Assembly: GCA_018374635.1 (NCBI GenBank)
Contig: JAHAEW010000002.1
Span: forward strand, 37,361 to 101,360
Direction: 5' to 3'
DNA from: Clostridiales bacterium
Lineage (GTDB): Bacteria; Bacillota; Clostridia; Oscillospirales; Oscillospiraceae
DNA: 64,000 nucleotides
Of the stretch, positions 32,109 through 39,198 are shown one piece after another. The translations under genes and the position numbers were made by a program. Position 1 is the stretch's first letter; the number at the start of each line of letters is the position of its first letter. The notes beneath the pieces are model-generated. The model made no database searches and was not told the DNA's origin. It saw only the letters and a list, made by a program, of their open reading frames with translations.

Positions 32109-32474
32109 TCAAAACGCATTTTCGATGTATGTAATGGCCGCCCTGCCCGCCTCATCTGCCGGGCACACCTCCACCACATCAAAGCGGGGCTGCTTTCCGG
32201 TGGGAGGACAGGCGCTCAGGTAAAGCTCCGCCGTCTGGCGCAGGCGGCGCTGCTTGCGCGCGTCCACTGCTTCCAGGCCGGAGACAAACACACAGGAGCT
32301 GCGGAACTTTACTTCCACAAAGACCAAAAAGGCCTCGTCCTCGGCAATGAGATCGATCTCGCCGTACCGGCTGCGGTAACGCCGCTCCAGAATGGTATAC
32401 CCGCGCCTTTCCAGCTCCCGGGCTACCTGCTCCTCGCCCCAGCGGCCCCGCTCGTCTGCCGCTCTTCCGCTCAC
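32109..32474 (-). CDS. YraN family (UPF0102) putative endonuclease
   Basis: A 121-residue protein of the UPF0102 family with a nuclease-like fold: RRGYTILERRYRSRYGEIDLIAED and VFVEVKFRSS form the Asp-Glu-Lys-type active site. Cellular target is unclear. The GTG start (32474) overlaps the rnhB stop as GTGA, so it is read after rnhB. It is the usual neighbour of rnhB in Firmicutes. Confidence 0.9.
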   Translation of the reverse strand: MSGRAADERGRWGEEQVARELERRGYTILERRYRSRYGEIDLIAEDEAFLVFVEVKFRSSCVFVSGLEAVDARKQRRLRQTAELYLSACPPTGKQPRFDVVEVCPADEAGRAAITYIENAF

Positions 32475-33085
32475 AGGCGTTTCAGGAAGGTCCGGCGGTG
32501 GATGGGACTGGGTCCGTACCGCAGCAGCAGCTCATAGTGCCGCTTGGTGCCGTACCCCTTATGCCGCTCAAACTCATACTGGGGATAGGTCTTGGCCGCC
32601 TCCTCCATCCAGCGGTCCCGGCTGACCTTAGCCAGAATGGAGGCCGCGGCAATGCTGGCGCTGCGGCCGTCTCCCTGGACGATGGTCCTGTGCGGGGTGG
32701 TGATGGCGGCGCGCTTCCCTTTGTCCCGGTTGCCGTCGATGAGGGCAAAGTCCGCCGCCTTGGCCAGGCGGTCAATGGCCAGCTGCATGGCCTTCATCCG
32801 GGCGCTCAGGATATCGGTCTCGTCGATCTCGCCGGCGTCCACCCAGGCCACCGCCCAGGCCGAGGCCTGCTCCCGGATCGCATCAAAGAGAATGTCCCGC
32901 TTTTTCGGCGTGAGCTTTTTGGAATCGTTGAGCCCGTCCAGCTCCACCCCCTGAGAGAGGATCACCGCCGCAGCGTAGACCGGACCGGCCAGCGGTCCCG
33001 CGCCGGCCTCGTCGCAGCCGCACACCGCGGCGTACCCTTCCGCCCACGCCTCCCGCTCATACTGCCAGAGGTCAATCTTCTCCAC
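32471..33085 (-). CDS. rnhB: Ribonuclease HII
   Basis: Removes ribonucleotides and RNA from RNA/DNA hybrids; 204 residues. The acidic site is D25-E26 (CGCDEAGAGPLAG), DSKKLTPKKR is next, and the C-terminal VSRDRWMEEA precedes the GYGTKRHYELL end. The start is GTG 33085, inside the ylqF end (overlap 14 bases), with GGAGGC 7 bases ahead; a longer frame to 33376 has no such support. Residue order and length fit the bacterial family. Confidence 0.95.
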   Translation of the reverse strand: MEKIDLWQYEREAWAEGYAAVCGCDEAGAGPLAGPVYAAAVILSQGVELDGLNDSKKLTPKKRDILFDAIREQASAWAVAWVDAGEIDETDILSARMKAMQLAIDRLAKAADFALIDGNRDKGKRAAITTPHRTIVQGDGRSASIAAASILAKVSRDRWMEEAAKTYPQYEFERHKGYGTKRHYELLLRYGPSPIHRRTFLKRL

Positions 33086-33965
33086 AGGGCGCCTCCGCTC
33101 CGGTCTCCTCCCGCCGGACGTCCTCCGGCGTCTCCAGGGTAAAACGTCCCAGCTTGCCGCCCCGGTACTCGTCCAACAAAATTTTGGACATCCGCTCGGT
33201 GTCCGGCTCCCCGCCGGAAACGAGGAATCCCCGCTTGCGGGCGGCCCGCTCCAGCAGCTCCCACCCCTGGGCCTCCGGGTCGGCCTGGATCTTATACCGT
33301 CCCAGGGCCCCGGGATAGCGCCGGTTGAGCAGGTCCATGAAATGGCAGGCCAGAGTCTCCACATCCATGATCTCATCCTTCACCGCGCCGGTAAAGGCCA
33401 GATTCAGGCCGATGGACTGGTCCTCAAACTTGGGCCAGAGGATGCCGGGTGTGTCCAGCAGGTCCAGCGAGGCGTCTACCGACACCCACTGCTTGCCCCG
33501 GGTGACGCCGGGCCGGTCCCCCGCCTTGGCCGATTTGCGCTTGGCCACCTGGTTGATGAAGGTGGACTTGCCCACATTGGGGACCCCAACGATCATGGCG
33601 CGGATGGGACGCCCCACCTGCCCCTTGGCCTTCCACTGCTCCAGCTTGTCCTTCAGTGCGGCGCGGGCGGCGGCGGAAAACTGATTGACGCCCTTCCCGT
33701 CCTTGGCGCTGGTCTCCAGCACCGTGAATCCCTGGGCGCGGAACCAGTCCCCCCAGGCCCGGTTCTGGGCCGGGTCCGCCTGGTCGGCCCGATTGAGGAT
33801 GATGATGCGCGGCTTGCTCCCCACCAGCTCGTCAATGTCCGGGTTGCGGCTGGAGACCGGAATGCGGGCGTCCACCACCTCGGCCACCAGATCCACATGT
33901 TTCAGATGCTCCGCGATCATACGCCTTGTTTTTGTCATATGGCCCGGATACCACTGTATGTTCAT
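33072..33965 (-). CDS. ylqF: YlqF/RbgA ribosome-biogenesis GTPase
   Basis: Circularly permuted GTPase for late 50S assembly; 297 residues. The permuted order is visible: G4 NRAD (about 57-60), then G5 SAKDG, G1 GVPNVGKS (about 130-137), G2 and G3 DTPG (about 180). The opening IQWYPGHMTKTRRMI is the family signature. A TATAAT (34009-34014 minus) precedes it. It is first of ylqF-rnhB-yraN; the standard neighbour lepB is absent. Confidence 0.94.
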   Translation of the reverse strand: MNIQWYPGHMTKTRRMIAEHLKHVDLVAEVVDARIPVSSRNPDIDELVGSKPRIIILNRADQADPAQNRAWGDWFRAQGFTVLETSAKDGKGVNQFSAAARAALKDKLEQWKAKGQVGRPIRAMIVGVPNVGKSTFINQVAKRKSAKAGDRPGVTRGKQWVSVDASLDLLDTPGILWPKFEDQSIGLNLAFTGAVKDEIMDVETLACHFMDLLNRRYPGALGRYKIQADPEAQGWELLERAARKRGFLVSGGEPDTERMSKILLDEYRGGKLGRFTLETPEDVRREETGAEAPCGED

Positions 33966-34008
33966 GGCGCTCAGCCCCTTTGCATATCTGCATAATTACG
34001 ATTCTATC

Positions 34009-34014
34009 ATTATA
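34009..34014 (-). promoter_or_regulatory. -10 of the ylqF-rnhB-yraN operon
   Basis: Minus-strand TATAAT 45 bases before the ylqF start; the -35 at 17 bases is poor (TTTTTT). Confidence 0.5.
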
Positions 34015-34100
34015 CACAAGATAGCGTCAGAAAAAAAGACCCTTATTTCAGAAATCCATTTTAACGCTTCGACAGGACCGGCAATTTCCCGCCAAAAAGG

Positions 34101-34130
34101 AAAAACAGGACGGTTTCCCGTCCTGTTTTT
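34101..34130 (-). terminator. Terminator of rplS
   Basis: Arms AAAAACAGGACGG and CCGTCCTGTTTTT (34101-34113 with 34118-34130) end in a T run on the minus strand. A second hairpin TTACAGGAG..CTCCTGTAA lies at 34137-34158, between it and the rplS stop. Confidence 0.9.
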
Positions 34131-34170
34131 CCCAATTTACAGGAGCCTGCTCCTGTAATATGCCTGAAAA

Positions 34171-34512
34171 TCAGATGCGCTCCTTGACCTTGGCAGCCTT
34201 GCCCACGCGGTCACGCAGGTAGTACAGCTTGGCACGGCGAACCTTGCCCTTGCGGACCAGCTCGATCTTCTCCACAGAGGGAGCGTGCAGGGGGAACACC
34301 TTCTCCACGCCAACGCCGTAGGAGATACGGCGGACGGTGATGCTCTCCTCAATGCCGCCATGCTTCTTGGCAATGACAGTGCCCTCAAACACCTGGATAC
34401 GCTCGCGGCTGCCTTCCTTGATGTGAACGTGTACGCGGACGGTGTCGCCCACATTGGCCTCAGGGGCCTCGGCCTTCATCTGCTTTTCGGTAAAAGCCTT
34501 CATCAGATCCAT
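34171..34512 (-). CDS. rplS: Ribosomal protein L19
   Basis: 50S ribosomal protein L19 at the 30S-50S interface, 113 residues. The signature is VHIKEGSRERIQVFEGTVIAKKHGGIEESITVRR split over residues 30-63; KVRRAKLYYLRDRVGKAA ends it. A longer frame to 34593 exists, but ATG 34512 (MDLMKAFTEKQMK) has GGAGG 9 bases upstream. Ending AKVKERI is normal. A promoter lies within the end of the next gene. Confidence 0.97.
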   Translation of the reverse strand: MDLMKAFTEKQMKAEAPEANVGDTVRVHVHIKEGSRERIQVFEGTVIAKKHGGIEESITVRRISYGVGVEKVFPLHAPSVEKIELVRKGKVRRAKLYYLRDRVGKAAKVKERI

Positions 34513-34596
34513 GGATTTTTCCTCCTCATTTATAGGCGTTCTTGCCGGGTCGTACCGCAGGAGCTTCTCCCTCCCGCGCCCGCAGAGGAACACCCT

Positions 34597-35247
34597 TTAT
34601 TCAGACTTTTGAAGTATATCACACTTCTTTCTGGATTGCAAGGGTTTTCTGCGCAATTCCCCTCTCCCGCCGGAACATGGCTCCGGCAGAGACAGGATGC
34701 CAAGCCATCCGCCGGTCAGGAGCAGCGTCGGATTTCCCCGCCGGAGCAAAAGCCAAATTCCAGCGCCTCCAAGTCCCAGCGCAAGGGCCAGCGAGATCCC
34801 CTGTCCCCAGCTTCTCTTCCAGTCGCCTCCCTCCAGCAGGGTGCGCAGGATGCGCCCTCCATCCAGTCCTGAGATGGGCAGAAGGTTGAAGAGCCCCAGA
34901 CTTAGGTTCAGCCCAATCAAAAGATACCGCTCCTCCCCCAGGCCGTCTCCCCAGCGGGTGATAGCCGCGGCAGCGGCCAGGTTGGCGGCCGGGCCGGCCA
35001 GCGCGGTCAGAACGCGGAACATGCGTCCGTTGGGAGCATTTGCGGAGAGCCGCATCTCCGCCCCCACACAGGTCAGCCGGATCCCGGCGACCCGTCCACC
35101 AAGCAGACGGATGGCAAGGTAGTGCCCCGCCTCATGCAGCGCACAGGCGGCAGCCCCCCACAGCACTACGCCCTGCGTATCCATATAATAAAGGAATGCG
35201 GCCAGCAGGAGAAATCCGCCGCTTACTTCCAGACAGCCCCATTTCAT
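34597..35247 (-). CDS. SpoIVFB-like M50 membrane protease
   Basis: A 216-residue site-2-protease homologue. HEAGH is at 38-42 (ligands His38, His42) and the NLLPISGLDGGRIL motif at about 118-131 supplies the aspartate. It has five or six membrane segments and a basic tail KPLQSRKKCDILQKSE. It lies three bases after the M23 protein gene. In Bacillus SpoIVFB (with SpoIVFA) cleaves pro-sigma-K; the pairing with an M23 protein and the sigma-E-like promoter make this a good candidate, though the tail is shorter than SpoIVFB. Confidence 0.8.
   Translation of the reverse strand: MKWGCLEVSGGFLLLAAFLYYMDTQGVVLWGAAACALHEAGHYLAIRLLGGRVAGIRLTCVGAEMRLSANAPNGRMFRVLTALAGPAANLAAAAAITRWGDGLGEERYLLIGLNLSLGLFNLLPISGLDGGRILRTLLEGGDWKRSWGQGISLALALGLGGAGIWLLLRRGNPTLLLTGGWLGILSLPEPCSGGRGELRRKPLQSRKKCDILQKSE
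34613..34641 (-). promoter_or_regulatory. Sigma-A promoter of rplS
   Basis: Minus-strand -35 TTGCAA (34636-34641), 17-base spacer, -10 TATACT (34613-34618), about 100 bases before the rplS start. It lies within the 3' end of the M50 gene. Confidence 0.75.
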
Positions 35248-35250
35248 CGG

Positions 35251-36282
35251 TTAAGAGCTCTGCGTTTGAATATAGTACAGCGGATTGAGCCGGACCTGAT
35301 TCCGCTTCAGCTCAAAATGCAGATGGGGTCCCGTGGCATTCCCGCTCTGCCCGGACAACGCCACCTGCTCCCCCGCCTTGACCTTCTGCCCCTGCTGGAC
35401 ATCCAGACGGTCACAGTGCGCGTAGAAGCTGGTCACGCCATTCCCGTGGTCAATCTGGAGATACAGGCCGTAAATCGGGCTCTCCCCAATATAGTCGACG
35501 GTTCCGGCCGCAAATGCCAGGACCGGAGTGTCCAGATTGACCGCCAGATCGACGCCGTTGTGGAATTTCTCTCCGCCGTCAACCGGATGCTCCCGCCAAC
35601 CAAATGGGGACGAAACCCAGCCGAGGACCGGCACCGCAGTCTCTCCGATATCCAGCCGGTACTTGTCCATCGTGGCGTTATCCGGCAGGTCCGGTCCGCT
35701 GTACTCCATGGGTATCACCGCCGGCTCTGCCTCCGGTGCGGGTTCCGGACGGGCCGGTTCGGCCTGCCGTGCGGCCGTAAAGACAAAGGGGGCCGGCGGA
35801 TCGGCGGCCGTCTGCGTCTCATCCACGCCCAGATAGACGCCCGGAGTCTGCTTCCCGCCCGCCTCCAACCGCTGGACCTCCGCGGTGTAAAACACCCCGT
35901 CCGTTGCGGAAGACGCGCTTACATGCACCTCGGAAGAAGTCCCAAAGACTTCGGTGCAGAATTCACCCAAGGTCTCCGTCACGGCCTCTCCCTCCGCAAT
36001 CGCCCTTCCCAGATTGGAAAAAGCCGCTGTAAAGTCGGTATCCGCATGGAGCATCCGGGCCAGCTCCTCCCGCATTGAAACCAGGCGCTCCGGGAATGCG
36101 CCCTTTCCCACCAGTATGACCACGAATGCCATGGTACAGACAGCCAGCTGGAGCAGCCGCCGCCGCTCCTTTGCGCCCAGCGCTACCCCACGGCGCTTTT
36201 TCTGCCGTGCCGCTGGACGTGGGATACTTTCGGACCGCCCCGAGCGTTTTCGGACCCACTCCTGATATGTTGTGTTCTCCAT
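35251..36282 (-). CDS. M23-domain membrane protein (SpoIVFA-like)
   Basis: A 343-residue protein with one membrane helix near residues 44-60 after a basic start (RQKKRRGVALGAKERRR). The extracellular end is an LytM/M23 domain from about residue 225: HNGVDLA, the FYAHC segment and HLHFE, so the zinc residues are kept, unlike many SpoIVFA or SpoIIQ relatives. The start at ATG 36282 has AAAGGGG ahead, and a longer frame to 36543 does not. With the next M50 gene it forms the SpoIVFA-SpoIVFB arrangement. A sigma-E-type site (36326-36354) lies upstream. The role is inferred. Confidence 0.85.
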   Translation of the reverse strand: MENTTYQEWVRKRSGRSESIPRPAARQKKRRGVALGAKERRRLLQLAVCTMAFVVILVGKGAFPERLVSMREELARMLHADTDFTAAFSNLGRAIAEGEAVTETLGEFCTEVFGTSSEVHVSASSATDGVFYTAEVQRLEAGGKQTPGVYLGVDETQTAADPPAPFVFTAARQAEPARPEPAPEAEPAVIPMEYSGPDLPDNATMDKYRLDIGETAVPVLGWVSSPFGWREHPVDGGEKFHNGVDLAVNLDTPVLAFAAGTVDYIGESPIYGLYLQIDHGNGVTSFYAHCDRLDVQQGQKVKAGEQVALSGQSGNATGPHLHFELKRNQVRLNPLYYIQTQSS

Positions 36283-36325
36283 ACCGCGCCCCCCTTTCCA
36301 CTTAGGTTGCATTCTGTTTGTCTTA

Positions 36326-36354
36326 ACAGTATGCTCGGGGAAACACGGATATGC
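36326..36354 (-). promoter_or_regulatory. Sigma-E-like promoter of the SpoIVFA/FB-like pair
   Basis: Minus strand: GCATATC (36348-36354), 14-base spacer, CATACTGT (36326-36333). These match the sigma-E -35 (KMATATT, 6 of 7) and -10 (CATACANT, 7 of 8) with the correct spacing. It lies 44 bases from the start. Confidence 0.55.
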
Positions 36355-36383
36355 CAACGGCATTCCGCCAGGGATACCGTTCG

Positions 36384-36908
36384 TCAGGAGAGCGCGTGCT
36401 TTCCAATCCGCTGTTTTAAGCGCGTCATATCGACCGCCCTGGCTACGATCAAAAAGATGACGCCATTTCCCAGCGACTGGACTGCAGTCCCGGCAAACTG
36501 CGGCCAAAAACTCTGCACGCTCCCATAGAGGACCACTGCGCACAGGCCGTACGCAGCCGGCGAAAAGACCGAGGCCAGGACCAGCCCCACATAGTTACAC
36601 CTGCACAGAAACCTGGAGGCCTGGGATGTGAAAAAGAACACCAGACAGCTCTTGATCACCAGCGTCGGCAGGCACCAGGCCGGATATGTGAGGAGATCTG
36701 CCAGACCCGCGCCAATGGCTGCCGCCGCCGCCGCATAGGGCGCCGGAAGCAGGCAGGCGACCATATAGATCAGTACGTCTCCCAAATGGATATATCCACC
36801 CGGAAAGGGGATGTGGAACAGATACGCGGTGGTCATGGTAATACAGGCTGCAAAAAGTCCGGATACCACGATATACTTGAGGTTTATGTTCTGCGGCTTT
36901 GTTTTCAT
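36384..36908 (-). CDS. ECF-type transporter S component (TIGR04002-like)
   Basis: A 174-residue membrane protein with five or six helices (first about 11-30, ending LIVARAVDMTRLKQR). The opening NINLKYIVVSGLFAACITMTTAYLFHIPFPGGYIHLGDVLIYM is the hallmark of S components that capture a vitamin or precursor for ECF transporters; I believe it is the TIGR04002 group, whose ligand is unknown. The start ATG 36908 has GGAGGG 9 bases ahead. No ECF A/T components lie close. Upstream is only the tRNA promoter region. Confidence 0.82.
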   Translation of the reverse strand: MKTKPQNINLKYIVVSGLFAACITMTTAYLFHIPFPGGYIHLGDVLIYMVACLLPAPYAAAAAAIGAGLADLLTYPAWCLPTLVIKSCLVFFFTSQASRFLCRCNYVGLVLASVFSPAAYGLCAVVLYGSVQSFWPQFAGTAVQSLGNGVIFLIVARAVDMTRLKQRIGKHALS

Positions 36909-37037
36909 TTGGATTTTCCCTCCTTCTTCTCTATGATACCGTATTGAGGGAATTCCGAAAGAGCCAGTTTCTGTTTTTTTAATAGGACCACGCATACACA
37001 CCCTCCTAAAAATTTTTTAATAAAATGTAAAAAACAC

Positions 37038-37066
37038 TTGTATTATAAAGCAATCTATGATATAGT
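37038..37066 (+). promoter_or_regulatory. Promoter of tRNA-Pro(GGG)
   Basis: -35 TTGTAT (37038-37043), 17-base spacer, -10 TATAGT (37061-37066). It lies 30 bases before the tRNA. Confidence 0.55.
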
Positions 37067-37095
37067 GTAAAAGTCGCATGACAAGACAATAAAAT

Positions 37096-37172
37096 CCGGG
37101 TGTGGCGAAGTTTGGTATCGCGCTTGAATGGGGTTCAAGAGGCCGCTGGTTCGAATCCAGTCACTCGGACCA
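37096..37172 (+). tRNA. tRNA-Pro (anticodon GGG)
   Basis: Acceptor CCGGGTG pairs with CACTCGG, with A discriminator and encoded CCA. D arm GCGA..TCGC; anticodon stem CTTGA/TCAAG with loop ATGGGGT, giving anticodon GGG; T arm GCTGG/CCAGT around TTCGAAT. The 77 bases are identical to the minus-strand copy at 55062-55138. Confidence 0.95.
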
Positions 37173-37210
37173 TCGGAGTATCCTTTGGGGTACTCCGATT
37201 TTTTGTTTTT
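37172..37210 (+). terminator. Terminator of tRNA-Pro(GGG)
   Basis: ATCGGAGTA with TACTCCGAT (37172-37180 and 37191-37199) then six T. The same terminator follows the CGG gene at 47643. Confidence 0.9.
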
Positions 37211-37302
37211 AAATCGTTCTGTGTTGGAATGGGCCGAGAGCGCCAACTATAATGCCAACTATTATAATTCAACTTTCTGTTTGCCTCAAAAGTTTCAAAA
37301 AT

Positions 37303-37350
37303 AAAAAACAGGACTTAAACCAGTCAATAACAACTGATTTAAGTCCTGTT
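37303..37350 (-). terminator. Terminator of the tRNA-Ser pair
   Basis: Arms AAACAGGACTTAAA and TTTAAGTCCTGTTT flank a 17-base loop; the minus-strand T run (TTTTTTA) sits at its left end. Confidence 0.85.
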
Positions 37351-37441
37351 TGGCGCAGAAGGAGGGATTTGAACCCTCGCTGCGGTTTCCCACACTACTC
37401 CCTTAGCAGGGGAGCCCCTTCGGCCACTTGGGTACTTCTGC
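37351..37441 (-). tRNA. tRNA-Ser (anticodon GCT)
   Basis: Type II tRNA of 91 bases with encoded CCA. Acceptor GCAGAAG/CTTCTGC, anticodon stem CTCCC/GGGAG around CTGCTAA (anticodon GCT, AGC/AGU codons), a long variable arm, and T arm around TTCAAAT. Confidence 0.95.
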
Positions 37442-37480
37442 ACGCCGACTGACAACCTGTCAAGCACACTGTTATAAAAG

Positions 37481-37567
37481 TGGCGGAGAGAGTGGGATTC
37501 GAACCCACGGCTCTTGCGAGTCACCGGTTTTCAAGACCGGCTCCTTAAACCACTCGGACATCTCTCC
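37481..37567 (-). tRNA. tRNA-Ser (anticodon TGA)
   Basis: Type II tRNA of 87 bases with encoded CCA. Acceptor GGAGAGA/TCTCTCC, anticodon stem CCGGT/ACCGG around CTTGAAA (anticodon TGA). It is the first gene of the Ser(TGA)-Ser(GCT) pair. Confidence 0.95.
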
Positions 37568-37595
37568 ACGTCCGACTCACCACAGTGCGTAAGTT

Positions 37596-37624
37596 ATATT
37601 ATCACAGCGAAGGAGCTTTGTCAA
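37596..37624 (-). promoter_or_regulatory. Promoter of the tRNA-Ser pair
   Basis: Minus-strand -35 TTGACA (37619-37624), 17-base spacer, -10 TAATAT (37596-37601), 29 bases before the first tRNA. Confidence 0.8.
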
Positions 37625-37653
37625 CCCAATAAAATAAATTTTTTCTTTGGGAG

Positions 37654-37693
37654 AAAAAATTTCCCTGCCGTCCGCAACTTGCAGACGACAGGG
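37654..37693 (-). terminator. Terminator of the wall hydrolase
   Basis: CCCTGTCGTCTGCAA with TTGCGGACGGCAGGG (imperfect) then AAATTTTTT on the minus strand, about 20 bases after the stop. Confidence 0.85.
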
Positions 37694-37712
37694 ATCGTGC
37701 TTCTTATTCTTC

Positions 37713-38528
37713 TTAGGCAAAGAATGTGTGGGCGCCGATGGTAGCCACACGGGGCCGGTTCCGGCTGGCCCAACTATTGGGAGAGACACGGGGATTCACA
37801 AAGTAGAGGCTTTTCCCCGCTGTATTGGTCCCTTCCAGGCAGAGTTTCGCAGCAACAACGCTCTCATTACTGGGCGTACAGTAGATACTGCCATTACTCA
37901 CCGGGGTAAACTGATTCTTTTGAAAAATGACCCCTTTTACGGTGTTCGGGAAGCGGCCATCCGCCACTCGATTCAGGATCACATTTCCTACCGCAATCTT
38001 CCCTTCTAGAGACTGATTGCCGCTTTCCGCACAGATAATGCGGGAGAGCCAGTAGAGATCATCGCCGTTATAAAACGATTCCCCCGACTGGATCGGCCCG
38101 GTCCCAGACTGGAATTTCACACTCTGGGTGTTTTCGTCCCACCAGGCCTTTCCGCCCAGTGCCTGAGCCAGTACGCGGGCCGGAACCATCATGTTCCCAT
38201 CCTTGCTGCGCACTCCGTCCGGCACGTACAGATAGCGGCCATTGGCTATGATATACTTTGCGCCGGGACACACGCTGATGGTCAATCCATTTGCCCGGGT
38301 CACCGACTGCCCATTTTCCCAAGACGCGGCCGCATCCGGATACATGGCACGGACCACCGGCCAGTAGGACACGTAGGTATTCTGATTTACGACCTCGGTC
38401 GCTACGGTGGGCTCCAAAGTTTTGCCGTCCACCACGACATTGGCGCTGCGCTCGGCGGCGGCCGCATGGGCACTCAAGGTCAGGAACAGAGCCAGACCGA
38501 GCGCCAGGCAGGACACTCGCTTTTGCAT
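37713..38528 (-). CDS. SleB-type cell wall hydrolase with copper-amine-oxidase-like N domain
   Basis: A secreted enzyme, 271 residues. A signal peptide (LALGLALFLTLSAHAAAA) is followed by a copper-amine-oxidase-like fold (residues about 30-130, VVVDGKTLEP and DGVRSKDGNMMVPARVLAQALGG) and a Hydrolase_2/SleB domain from about 158 (IICAESGNQSLEGKIAVGNVILNRV), with E168 the likely catalytic glutamate. It could be a spore cortex lysis or vegetative wall enzyme. ATG 38528 has GGAGGT 9 bases ahead. It has its own sigma-A promoter with an inverted repeat beside it. Confidence 0.9.
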   Translation of the reverse strand: MQKRVSCLALGLALFLTLSAHAAAAERSANVVVDGKTLEPTVATEVVNQNTYVSYWPVVRAMYPDAAASWENGQSVTRANGLTISVCPGAKYIIANGRYLYVPDGVRSKDGNMMVPARVLAQALGGKAWWDENTQSVKFQSGTGPIQSGESFYNGDDLYWLSRIICAESGNQSLEGKIAVGNVILNRVADGRFPNTVKGVIFQKNQFTPVSNGSIYCTPSNESVVAAKLCLEGTNTAGKSLYFVNPRVSPNSWASRNRPRVATIGAHTFFA

Positions 38529-38556
38529 GATGAGGATACCTCCTGTTACTTTCTGT

Positions 38557-38591
38557 TTACAATCTGTTACCTCTTTTTCATCAGATTGTAA
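38557..38591. promoter_or_regulatory. Inverted repeat in the hydrolase leader
   Basis: TTACAATCTG (38557-38566) and CAGATTGTAA (38582-38591) are a perfect ten-base inverted repeat 15 bases apart, just downstream of the -10. It could be an operator or an RNA hairpin. The same ACAAT sequence also forms the -10 (TACAAT). Confidence 0.5.
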
Positions 38592-38595
38592 CCAC

Positions 38596-38624
38596 ATTGT
38601 AACTTATTTCTCCAGAGATTGCAA
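38596..38624 (-). promoter_or_regulatory. Sigma-A promoter of the wall hydrolase
   Basis: Minus-strand -35 TTGCAA (38619-38624), 17-base spacer, -10 TACAAT (38596-38601), about 70 bases before the start; a second TACAAT follows 11 bases on. Confidence 0.7.
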
Positions 38625-38897
38625 GGGGAATTTTTGTCACATTCCTGTACCCGTTGTGCCGCAATGGTTTCCATTATCCACGGCTTTCCTTCTTTCCAGA
38701 ACGGTACGGCCAATTCGACACACTTCTGTTACAAACGGTTGCTTTCCCGCCATAGAGATCCAAGCCTTTTTTCTTCCCTCCCCCTCCCCTCTCCTTCCAT
38801 ACCAGCTTCTCAGGCCACTTTTTCTGCGAACCACAGCGCCGTTTTGCATCCTGCTTTTCCTGCTTTAAAAATTTTTTGCTTTTTTTGAAAATTTCTC
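38625..38897. other. Non-coding C/T-rich stretch
   Basis: The gap between the hydrolase promoter and the tRNA-Ser(GGA) promoter (38602-38963 in full) has no supported gene. It is poly-pyrimidine rich on the plus strand (for example CCCTCCCCCTCCCC near 38780) and A+T-rich at its right end. Confidence 0.6.
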
Positions 38898-38925
38898 TTG
38901 ACGTTTTAAATTTCCATGGTATAAT
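38898..38925 (+). promoter_or_regulatory. Promoter of tRNA-Ser(GGA)
   Basis: -35 TTGACG (38898-38903), 16-base spacer, -10 TATAAT (38920-38925), 38 bases before the tRNA. Confidence 0.85.
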
Positions 38926-38963
38926 AGTCCATGTTGCTGAGGCAACGGCGTGTAGAGCGGCTT

Positions 38964-39055
38964 GGAGAGATGGCTGAGCTGGTCGAAGGCGCACGATTGG
39001 AAATCGTGTAGGCGTTAATAGCGTCTCGAGGGTTCGAATCCCTCTCTCTCCGCCA
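38964..39055 (+). tRNA. tRNA-Ser (anticodon GGA)
   Basis: Type II tRNA of 92 bases with encoded CCA. Acceptor GGAGAGA/TCTCTCC, anticodon stem CACGA/TCGTG around TTGGAAA (anticodon GGA, TCC/TCU), and a long variable arm. Confidence 0.95.
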
Positions 39056-39089
39056 AAAGTCCTGAGAATTTCGGTTCTCAGGACTTTTT
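39056..39089 (+). terminator. Terminator of tRNA-Ser(GGA)
   Basis: AAAGTCCTGAGAA and TTCTCAGGACTTT around a small loop, then a T run. Confidence 0.9.
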
Positions 39090-39198
39090 CTCTTCTTCCC
39101 CGCATCTTCTTTCCTATGACCAAGTGTTCGCAGCAGATTCTATATCACAATACATCTAATCTGTTATAATGCTGATAGGCTCTATGAAAGGACCGGTG

